This document shows, one piece after another, positions 57,599 to 64,000 of a DNA stretch of 64,000 nt. A program made the position numbers and the translations under genes. The stretch's first letter is position 1; each line of letters opens with the position of its first letter. The notes under the pieces were generated by a model. The model did not search any database and had not been told where the DNA came from. It was given only the letters and a program-made list of their open reading frames with translations. Origin of the DNA: Brucella rhizosphaerae (GTDB taxonomy: Bacteria; Pseudomonadota; Alphaproteobacteria; Rhizobiales; Rhizobiaceae); contig NZ_NNRK01000035.1 in the NCBI RefSeq assembly GCF_002252475.1, positions 1 through 64,000 on the forward strand, in the 5' to 3' direction.

Positions 57599-59065
57599 TC
57601 AGCCGCTTTTTTCGGTATCAGCTGCGCGTTGTGCCGCCAGACGATAGATTCGATCACGCAAACAATACCAGCCAATAACGAGCGCGGGTATAATGATAAT
57701 CAGCGAACCAATAGTATAGGAGCCAACGGGGTAATCTGCAGCCATCAGAACCAGAACGCCCAACAGGAACGCAAGCGTCAGAATGCCGGTATAGGGTGCG
57801 CCGAACATGCGGAAATCGGGGCGGGCAATTTCACCCTTGCGCGAAAGATGCCAGAGCTTGAGCTGGCATAGAATGATCACACCCCAGGCAGTGATGATGC
57901 CGAGCGATGCGAGGTTGAGCGCGATTTCAAACGCGGCCGCAGGCACAACGGCATTGAGTCCAACGCCGATTGCAGTGACGACAGCGGTGACAGCAATACC
58001 ACCATAAGGAACGCCGTTCTTGTTCATCCTGGCAAGTGCTGCTGGTGCGGAACCGGAAACTGCCATCGAATGCAGAATGCGTCCGGTCGAATAAAGACCG
58101 GCATTGAGCGATGATAACACTGCCGTCAGCACGACGAGGTTCATGATGATATCTGCACCCTGAATACCGATCTTGCTGAAGAATGTTACAAACGGGCTTT
58201 CGCCACCGGAGTAAAGCGTGTGCGGCAACAGCATGGTGAGAAGCAGAACTGAACCGACATAAAAGACCAGCAGGCGGAAGACGACGGTGCGGATTGCGCC
58301 CGGCATGATCTTGCGTGGGTCTTCAGTTTCTCCTGCCGTGGTGCCGATCAGTTCGATCGAGGCATAGGCGAAGACCACGCCCTGTATGATAACAAGTGCT
58401 GGTAATATGCCGTTCGGGAAGAAGCCCCCGCTCTCACGGATGAGATGGAAACCCGGCTGATGACCGTCAATCGGTGTGCCGGAAACAACGAAATAAATGC
58501 CGACAAGCAGGAAGATCACGAGCGACAGCACTTTGATAAGGCTGAACCAGAACTCCAGCTCGCCAAAAACCTTGACCGAGAGCAGGTTCATCGACAGCAC
58601 GAGCACCAGTGCGGTCATTGCAAACATCCACTGGTCGATGCCTTCGAGCCATGGAACATAATGCTTGAAGAAATTCATATAGAGCGCAACAGCGGTCACA
58701 TCTGCAATCGATGTCATTGCCCAGTTGAGCCAATACATCCAGCCTGCCGCAAAAGCCATCTTCTCGCCGTAGAACTCACGGGCATAGGAGACAAAGGAGC
58801 CGGAGCTTGGGCGATGCATGATCAGTTCGCCAAGCGCACGCAAAACCAGAAATGCGAAAAAGCCGCAGACCGCGTAAACGAACACAAGTGACGGGCCAGC
58901 CTGCGCCAGTCGTCCGCCTGCGCCCAGAAACAGACCCGTTCCGATTGCTCCCCCGATGGCAATCATCTGAATCTGACGTGGCTTCAGCGCTTTGTGATAG
59001 CCGTGGTCTTCCTCTTTGAAGACTTCGCGTTCGGCCGGTGTGGCCTTGATAAATTCCGTTGACAT
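57599..59065 (-). CDS. Amino-acid permease of the AnsP/GabP family
   Basis: A 488-residue, 12-segment permease of the amino acid-polyamine-organocation family. The N-terminal consensus is KALKPRQIQMIAIGGAIGTGLFLGAGGRLAQAGPSL, followed by LGELIMHRPSSGSFVSYAREFYG and the FAYASIELIGTTAGETEDPRK segment, typical of asparagine and GABA permeases. The ATG at 59065 has GGGAGGAGCG upstream. Co-transcription with asparaginase suggests asparagine as substrate. Confidence 0.85.
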   Translation of the reverse strand: MSTEFIKATPAEREVFKEEDHGYHKALKPRQIQMIAIGGAIGTGLFLGAGGRLAQAGPSLVFVYAVCGFFAFLVLRALGELIMHRPSSGSFVSYAREFYGEKMAFAAGWMYWLNWAMTSIADVTAVALYMNFFKHYVPWLEGIDQWMFAMTALVLVLSMNLLSVKVFGELEFWFSLIKVLSLVIFLLVGIYFVVSGTPIDGHQPGFHLIRESGGFFPNGILPALVIIQGVVFAYASIELIGTTAGETEDPRKIMPGAIRTVVFRLLVFYVGSVLLLTMLLPHTLYSGGESPFVTFFSKIGIQGADIIMNLVVLTAVLSSLNAGLYSTGRILHSMAVSGSAPAALARMNKNGVPYGGIAVTAVVTAIGVGLNAVVPAAAFEIALNLASLGIITAWGVIILCQLKLWHLSRKGEIARPDFRMFGAPYTGILTLAFLLGVLVLMAADYPVGSYTIGSLIIIIPALVIGWYCLRDRIYRLAAQRAADTEKSG

Positions 59066-59301
59066 CGCTCCTCCCTGAGAGCTCGGTTTTGTTGAGGCCA
59101 TCGCTTTAAGCTGTGCTCACAAGGGAGAACGCCATTCCCTGGCATTCCCGAAGCTGTCAAAATACATGGGGCTCTAACGCCGCCCGGCAATGCATCTTCA
59201 ATTGTGCTTTGACGCATGCTCTGTTGGCAAGACCACTTTCCCGCTAAACGAGCCGGTCCTGAACATGCCTCAATGGTTCCCTGTTGAGTTTCTGTAAAGC
59301 T

Positions 59302-59423
59302 GCATGACAGATTTAATGAAGGTCTTAACGCATATCAGAAATCTCTAGTCAAGTTCACAAGTGTGTTGACGCTTGTCACAAGGAAGAGTAACCGAGTTGA
59401 ATCTGTCTGACAGCATGACAGAT
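59302..59423. promoter_or_regulatory. Direct repeats in the permease/aspartase divergent promoter
   Basis: GCATGACAGAT occurs at 59302-59312 and 59413-59423, followed by TTAA or AAAT. A short palindrome CTTGTCACAAG lies between them near 59373. The 386-base space between the divergent permease and aspartase genes contains no other gene. These are candidate sites for the GntR-type regulator downstream of aspartase. Confidence 0.45.
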
Positions 59424-59451
59424 AAATCTGGTTTGGGTTCAGGAGGACAAA

Positions 59452-60861
59452 GTGGTCGAGATGCGCGTTGAACATGATCTGCTCGGTGCAAAGGAAGTTC
59501 CCGCAGATGCTTACTGGGGCGTCCATACAGCCCGTGCAGTGGATAATTTTCAGATCACAGGCGTGAGCATCGGACGTTATCCCTATCTCGTTCGCGGCCT
59601 GACTTTTGTGAAAGAAGCAGCAGCACTCGCCAATCATGAGCTTGGTTTGCTGAGCCGCCAGAATCTTGATGCAATTGTAAGCGCCTGCCGTGAAATCCGC
59701 GATGGCGCGCTGCATGATCAGTTTGTCGTTGATGTCATTCAGGGCGGTGCGGGCACATCCACCAACATGAATGCCAATGAGGTTATTGCCAATCGTGCGC
59801 TGGAATTGCTGGGGCATGAGAAGGGCGACTACGCACATCTGCATCCAAACGATCATGTCAATCTCAGCCAGTCTACCAATGACGCCTATCCGACTGCCAT
59901 CAATGTCGGGTTGATCGAAGCGATTGACGAACTGGCCGATGCCATGGAAATTCTTCAGGCATCGTTTGAGCGCAAAGCGCGCGCGTTTGACAAGATGCTG
60001 AAGGTTGGGCGCACGCAGCTTCAGGACGCGGTGCCGATGACGCTGGGTCAGGAGTTCCGTACCTTTGCGGTTATGCTCGGTGAGGATCGCTTGCGGCTTC
60101 TGGAGTCGGCCAAACTTCTGCATGAGATCAATCTCGGGGCGACGGCAATCGGTACCGGGCTTAACGCGCCAAAAGGCTATGCAGCGCTTGCCTGTGAGCA
60201 TCTTTCGCGTCTGACCGGCCGTCCGCTGGTCACCGCCAGCGATCTGATTGAAGCAACCCAGGACCCGGGCGCTTTTGTACATCTTTCAGGCGTATTGAAG
60301 CGTGTCGCAGTCAAGCTTTCCAAGACCTGCAATGATCTGCGGCTCCTGTCTTCGGGCCCGCGCGCTGGCATTGGCGAAATCAATCTGCCTGCGGTGCAGG
60401 CCGGATCAAGCATCATGCCGGGCAAGATCAATCCGGTGATCCCGGAAGTGGTCAATCAGGTGGCATTTGCGGTTATCGGCAGCGATATAACGATCACCAT
60501 GGCGGCCGAAGGCGGTCAGTTGCAGTTAAATGCTTTCGAGCCGATCATCGTGCGTTCGCTGTCCGAAAGCATCAGCCACTTGGGTGCTGCCTGCCGCATT
60601 CTTGCAGAACGCTGCGTGGATGGCATTACCGCCAACCCGGAAATCATGGCACGCCGCGTGGAAGAATCCATCGGCCTTGCTACAGCGCTTAATCCGCTGA
60701 TCGGCTATTATGCCGCCACCAAGGTTGCGCAGGAAGCGCTTGCGACCGGGCAGACTGTGCCAGAAGTTGTGCTTGCACAGGGGCATATGACAGCCGATGA
60801 ATTGCAGCGGGCACTCAAGCCGGAGCACCTCGCCAATCTGGCCGTTGAAGCCGAGATATAA
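59452..60861 (+). CDS. aspA: Aspartate ammonia-lyase
   Basis: A 469-residue enzyme of the fumarase/aspartase superfamily, converting aspartate to fumarate and ammonia. It shows LGAKEVPADAYWGVHTARAVDNFQITG at the start, GGAGTSTNMNANEVIANRALELLGHEKG near residue 100, and the superfamily signature GSSIMPGKINPVIPEVVNQVAF near 320. The length is near that of E. coli AspA (478). The GTG at 59452 is five bases after GGAGG; an ATG three codons later is the alternative. The enzyme would take over the aspartate made by the divergent asparaginase. Confidence 0.93.
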   Translation: MVEMRVEHDLLGAKEVPADAYWGVHTARAVDNFQITGVSIGRYPYLVRGLTFVKEAAALANHELGLLSRQNLDAIVSACREIRDGALHDQFVVDVIQGGAGTSTNMNANEVIANRALELLGHEKGDYAHLHPNDHVNLSQSTNDAYPTAINVGLIEAIDELADAMEILQASFERKARAFDKMLKVGRTQLQDAVPMTLGQEFRTFAVMLGEDRLRLLESAKLLHEINLGATAIGTGLNAPKGYAALACEHLSRLTGRPLVTASDLIEATQDPGAFVHLSGVLKRVAVKLSKTCNDLRLLSSGPRAGIGEINLPAVQAGSSIMPGKINPVIPEVVNQVAFAVIGSDITITMAAEGGQLQLNAFEPIIVRSLSESISHLGAACRILAERCVDGITANPEIMARRVEESIGLATALNPLIGYYAATKVAQEALATGQTVPEVVLAQGHMTADELQRALKPEHLANLAVEAEI

Positions 60862-60902
60862 AAGCATTTCCGGCAAAAATTGCGAAGAGGCTCGCCGCAG
60901 AT

Positions 60903-61610
60903 TTACTCTGGCGAGCCTTTTTCTTTGGCGATGATCGTGGTGACGGCCAGCTTCACCTGTCCGAGATGGTTCTGCATTGCAAGACGTGCCTGCTCCTCGG
61001 AACCAGCCTTAATCGCTTCTGCGATCTGGCGATGCTCGATATTGGAAGCTTCACGACGTCCGGCCATCAGATTGACGAGTTCCGACTGGCGTGAAAGTGC
61101 GACGCGGGCATCTGCGACGATTTTTGCAAACATCGCATTGCCTGACGCCAAAGCAATCATGCTGTGAAACTCGGTATCGAGCAGCACCCATTTATGCGGA
61201 TCGGTCTGCTTGTCCATGCGGTCGCAAAGATCAATCAGCTTTGCCAATTGCTCTTCTGTGTGCCGTAGTGCTGCCCAGCCTGCTGCTGGCACTTCGATGA
61301 AAGGGCGAGCTTCGATAAGATCGCGTGCCGAATACCCGCCATAGCTTAGTTCCGGTCCGGGGGCATCTTTGAGCACATAAGTGCCACTGCCAGTGCGTGT
61401 CTGAGTAAGGCCAAGCGTTTGCAGCGAGCGCAATGCTTCGCGCACAATGGGGCGACTGACGCTATATTTTTCAGCAAGTTTAGCTTCGGATGGGAGGCGC
61501 GTTCCAATGGTCAGTCGTCCGGTTGTAATCGCGGAACGGATATCATCGAATACGATTTCAGCCGCATTTTTCCGACTTACCGGGCTGCTATTGGCCAACC
61601 ATTCAATCAC
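60903..61610 (-). CDS. FadR-type GntR transcriptional regulator
   Basis: A regulator of about 235 residues. The winged helix is VFDDIRSAITTGRLTIGTRLPSEAKLAEKYSVSRPIVREALRSLQTLGLTQTRTGSGTYV. The C-terminal all-helical FCD domain follows, with metal-ligand-like residues in LLDTEFHSMIALASGN and EHRQIAEAIKAGSEEQARLAMQNHLGQV. GTG at 61610 has GGGAGGG nine bases before it. The upstream ATG at 61643 lies in an arm of the dispersed repeat and is unlikely. The gene converges on aspartase and probably controls the asparagine/aspartate genes. Confidence 0.85.
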   Translation of the reverse strand: MIEWLANSSPVSRKNAAEIVFDDIRSAITTGRLTIGTRLPSEAKLAEKYSVSRPIVREALRSLQTLGLTQTRTGSGTYVLKDAPGPELSYGGYSARDLIEARPFIEVPAAGWAALRHTEEQLAKLIDLCDRMDKQTDPHKWVLLDTEFHSMIALASGNAMFAKIVADARVALSRQSELVNLMAGRREASNIEHRQIAEAIKAGSEEQARLAMQNHLGQVKLAVTTIIAKEKGSPE

Positions 61611-61636
61611 GACGCTGAACCCTCCCACTTCAATCC

Positions 61637-61738
61637 AGAGCATTTTTGGATTAAGCTGAATTATTAGAAATGCTCTATCTTTTTGTTTTTACGCACATCT
61701 TTTCCGAAAACCAGTTCCCGCTTTTCGGGATGAGCACT
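61637..61738. repeat. Dispersed two-hairpin repeat, copy E (complete)
   Basis: The first hairpin is AGAGCATTT (61637-61645) with AAATGCTCT (61668-61676); then ATCTTTTTGTTTTTACGCA, and the second hairpin ACATCTTTTCCGAAAACCAG with CCCGCTTTTCGGGATGAGCA. It is the reverse orientation of copy C and about as complete. It lies upstream of the GntR-type gene. Confidence 0.75.
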
Positions 61739-61815
61739 AACTTGTCTAACAGCTAGGCAATTTATGACAGCAGGGCAACAGCTGTTTCAGACAAGATGAA
61801 TATTTGACGAAGAAC

Positions 61816-62349
61816 TTAGCGCTTGAGGGCGTGATAGCGTCCGTGGTGATAGATGAGCGGCTCACCTTCGCCAGTGACGATCTTAAGCGCGCGACCAATG
61901 ACGATGGCATGGGTATGACGTTCGATGATTTCTTCGACCTCGCAGTCAATGGAAGCGAGCGCACCTTTTAGTGCCATAGCGCCGCTTTCGAGTTCATACC
62001 ATTCAGCGTCCGCGTAACGGGCGGCACCCTTCTCGCCATTCCGGCCTGCGAAACGGTCAGCAATAGCCTGTTGCTCGCCCGAAAGAATATTGAGACAGAA
62101 ATGACGTTCAGCATTGATTGTCGGCCATACTGACGCGGTCAGATTAATATTGACGATGATTGTCGGTGGCTCGACTGAAAGAGCGGTTGCAGACGTGACG
62201 GTTGCGCCGGTTCTGGCGTCCCCGGTTCCTGCGGTCAATACACTGATGCCGGCAGCAAGCTGTCGCATCGCGGCTTTCAATTCATCCGCCGTGGCCGTAT
62301 CGGGGGTTAAATCAAGCGCCGCGGAGTTCAGTCTGTTCGGGTGTGCCAT
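61816..62349 (-). CDS. Flavin reductase-like protein
   Basis: A 177-residue FMN-binding split-barrel protein of the HpaC/NtaB type. It has AAMRQLAAGISVLTAGTGDARTGATVTSATALSVEPPTIIVNINLTASVWPTI, with the flavin-binding TSATALSVEPP region, then FCLNILSGEQQAIADRFAGR and IYHHGRYHAL at the end. It would supply reduced flavin from NAD(P)H to the monooxygenase gene that precedes it on the same strand (108 bases), the normal two-component arrangement. Confidence 0.88.
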   Translation of the reverse strand: MAHPNRLNSAALDLTPDTATADELKAAMRQLAAGISVLTAGTGDARTGATVTSATALSVEPPTIIVNINLTASVWPTINAERHFCLNILSGEQQAIADRFAGRNGEKGAARYADAEWYELESGAMALKGALASIDCEVEEIIERHTHAIVIGRALKIVTGEGEPLIYHHGRYHALKR

Positions 62350-62457
62350 CGATCATGCCAACCGGAAACCTTGGGAGAGCTTCCGGCCTTTTGTTTGGGG
62401 GAATTCAGTGCTGTAGCCGCAGCGCATTCTTGGGAGGAAGCGATGCGGCTACTGTCT

Positions 62458-63759
62458 TTATGTATGCTTTATTTCAGGGCGAGCAATATTGAGGTGATCA
62501 CGTAATGTCGAGCCCGTATATTCGGTGCGGAACAGCCCGCGCTCCTGAAGGATAGGCACAACCTTTCTGTTGAAGTCTTCGAGACCGCCCGGGAAATAAG
62601 GTGGCATGACGTTGAAGCCATCCGCAGCCTTGCCTTCGAACCATTCCTGCATCCGGTCAGCAATTTGCTCAGGTGTGCCCAGCACGATGTGGTGGCCACG
62701 ACCCGCAGCGACGCGAAGCGCAAGGTCACGGATTGTGAGGTTCTCGCGACGCGCCAGATCGCGCAGAAGTTCTGCACGGCTGCGGAGCTGATCGGAAATT
62801 GGCAGATCAGGCAGCGGACCATCGAGATCATATTCGGCAAGGCTGTGGCCAATACGCTCTTCGAGAAGCGGCATGGCGCTCTTGATGTCGGTCCAGCGGT
62901 TCAGCTCCTTGAGCTTTTCAGCGGCGTCTTCGAAACTGTCGCCGATAACCGGCATGAAACCGGGCATCACGGCCACGCTGTCCGGATCGCGACCGGCCTT
63001 TGCCACGCGTTCCTTCAGGCTGGCATAGAAAGCCTGTGCTTCAGCAAGGCTCTGCTGTGCCGTAAACACGATATCGGCGATACGCGCTGCCAGATCCTGA
63101 CCGGGACCAGATGAACCGGCCTGAATGAGAACCGGATGGCCCTGCGGAGAACGCGGAATGTTGAGCGGGCCCTGAACGGAATAATATTTACCTGCGTGGT
63201 TGAGAACATGCACCTTGTCGGGGTCGGCGTAGATGCCGTTTTCCTTGTCTTTCGGGAAAGCGTCGTCGTCCCAGCTATCCCAAAGACCGCGCACGACATC
63301 GACGAATTCTCCAGCGACCGCATAGCGCTCGTCATGTTCAGGATGGCTCTTGGAAAAGTTGTTGGCCGTGCGGGCATAAGACGTGGTGACGATGTTCCAC
63401 GCGGCCCGCCCGTGGCTCAAATGATCGATGGACGCAAAGGCGCGCGCCGTATGATAGGGTTCGCCATAGGTGGTTGACGCCGTGGCAGCCAGACCGATTT
63501 TGTCTGTGACCATGGCGAGCGCAGAAAGCAGCGTCAGCGGCTCAAAACGCGCAACCATCGATGGGTGAGCGTCAACGCCGCTGGTCAGGCCATCGGCCAG
63601 AAATATCATGTCGAATTTCGCGTCTTCCGCTTCTTTCGCCACGCGGCGCAGCAGGTCGAAATTCTCGCTGCCCGATTCCGCATCCGGGTGCCGCCAGCCC
63701 GAAACATGGTGGCCTGCGCCCTGCAGGAAGAGGCCGAGATGCATTTGTTTCTTGGTCAT
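62458..63759 (-). CDS. FMN-dependent luciferase-like monooxygenase (NtaA/SnaA/DszA family)
   Basis: A 433-residue monooxygenase of the nitrilotriacetate monooxygenase branch. Family landmarks: KKQMHLGLFLQGAGHHVSGWRHPDA at the start, KFDMIFLADGL, FEPLTLLSALAMVTDKIGLAATASTTYGEPYHTARAFASIDHLSHGRAAWNIVTT, HPVLIQAGSSGPGQDLAARIADIVFTAQ and FNVMPPYFPGGLEDF. The ATG at 63759 has GGAGTAAAAGAC before it. It uses FMNH2 from the adjacent reductase. Substrates of this branch range from chelators to organosulfur compounds and cannot be told here. Confidence 0.9.
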   Translation of the reverse strand: MTKKQMHLGLFLQGAGHHVSGWRHPDAESGSENFDLLRRVAKEAEDAKFDMIFLADGLTSGVDAHPSMVARFEPLTLLSALAMVTDKIGLAATASTTYGEPYHTARAFASIDHLSHGRAAWNIVTTSYARTANNFSKSHPEHDERYAVAGEFVDVVRGLWDSWDDDAFPKDKENGIYADPDKVHVLNHAGKYYSVQGPLNIPRSPQGHPVLIQAGSSGPGQDLAARIADIVFTAQQSLAEAQAFYASLKERVAKAGRDPDSVAVMPGFMPVIGDSFEDAAEKLKELNRWTDIKSAMPLLEERIGHSLAEYDLDGPLPDLPISDQLRSRAELLRDLARRENLTIRDLALRVAAGRGHHIVLGTPEQIADRMQEWFEGKAADGFNVMPPYFPGGLEDFNRKVVPILQERGLFRTEYTGSTLRDHLNIARPEIKHT

Positions 63760-63764
63760 GTCTT

Positions 63765-64000
63765 TTACTCCGGGGATTGGTTGAGCCACGAGATGAGCTT
63801 TTGCAAGTCGTCTGCGCTGGTCATGGATTGGACGAGGTCGGGGATACCTGCAAAGCGCGGATCATCCTTCGTTGCGTCCTTGAATTTGTCGGTTGGGTCG
63901 CTGATGCTCGGCAGACCATCGACACGCTGCGAAAGCGTCGAGCCGTCCTTGAGCGTTACATCGATGATGACGAAACGGGTTTTAGGATCGGGCGAGAGCC
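63765..64000 (-). CDS. C-terminal part of a probable MmgE/PrpD-family protein (partial)
   Basis: An open frame enters from the right edge and stops at a TAA (63765-63767), five bases before the start of the monooxygenase gene, so it is part of the same operon. The 78 residues contain FVIIDVTLKDGSTLSQRVDG, DPTDKFKDATKDDPR and end DLQKLISWLNQSPE. The beta-strand VTLKDGSTLSxRVDG followed by a KF...FKDA-type segment resembles the C terminus of MmgE/PrpD proteins (2-methylcitrate dehydratase-like). The assignment is tentative because most of the gene lies outside the window. Confidence 0.55.
   Translation of the reverse strand, partial: LSPDPKTRFVIIDVTLKDGSTLSQRVDGLPSISDPTDKFKDATKDDPRFAGIPDLVQSMTSADDLQKLISWLNQSPE

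Noticed and set aside
59335-60282. A 315-codon open frame on the minus strand
   Set aside because: It lies opposite aspartate ammonia-lyase, whose motifs and length are clear. The antisense frame is a by-product of its codon use.
1-64000. tRNA, rRNA, prophage or transposon genes
   Set aside because: No sequence with the expected tRNA or rRNA features and no integrase, transposase or phage structural gene was recognised by eye in either strand.

Overview
The window looks like part of the secondary, repABC-type chromosome (or chromid) of an alphaproteobacterium of the order Rhizobiales, most likely the Brucella/Ochrobactrum group. The evidence is a complete repA-repB-repC module with an antisense ctRNA gene between repB and repC, parS-like palindromes, many amino-acid and sugar ABC importers, Lrp-, DeoR- and GntR-type local regulators, and several copies of a two-hairpin intergenic repeat of the kind common in Rhizobiales. 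The genus is an inference from gene content: no rRNA, tRNA or other taxonomic marker is present. No insertion sequence, prophage or CRISPR array was seen.

Layout. (1) 0-15.6 kb is an arginine/citrulline/ornithine island made of two minus-strand operons, each headed by a divergent Lrp-type regulator. Module A is ctlX, a DDAH-type hydrolase, a polar amino-acid ABC importer and an M20 amidohydrolase. Module B is a second polar amino-acid importer, a RocB-like hydrolase and ornithine cyclodeaminase. A ProP-like symporter follows. Together they predict import of (methyl)arginine-type compounds and the route arginine derivative to citrulline to ornithine to proline. (2) 15.6-20.4 kb carries a DUF1194 exported protein, a divergent NarL-type regulator and hybrid kinase pair, and a TerC-family membrane protein behind a candidate Mn2+ riboswitch. 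(3) 20.4-26.3 kb is a sugar ABC operon with an embedded PfkB kinase and a divergent DeoR repressor. (4) 26.5-34.4 kb holds an unknown secreted protein, an ABC exporter-like operon with a His-rich permease loop that suggests zinc, an alkaline phosphatase and two phytase-like esterases. (5) 34.4-39.8 kb has a degenerate peptide deformylase and the replication module. (6) 40-47.3 kb is a surface-protein region: a class GN sortase with its dedicated VIT/VWA substrate, an XRE-type regulator and an autotransporter. (7) 47.5-56.4 kb is a UPF0114 membrane protein and the complete kdp potassium system, kdpF-A-B-C-D-E, with two additional tiny membrane ORFs and a palindrome-rich insertion between kdpC and kdpD. 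(8) 56.6-61.6 kb is an asparagine/aspartate unit: asparaginase, permease, divergent aspartase and a GntR regulator. (9) 61.8-64 kb is a flavin-dependent monooxygenase, its likely flavin reductase, and the end of what looks like an MmgE/PrpD-family gene.

The points most worth following up are the two-module arginine island, the peptide deformylase relative that has lost two of its three metal ligands, a 33-residue membrane ORF fused by stop/start overlaps between kdpA and kdpB, the ctRNA promoter overlapped by GANTC methylation sites, and the sortase/substrate pair.
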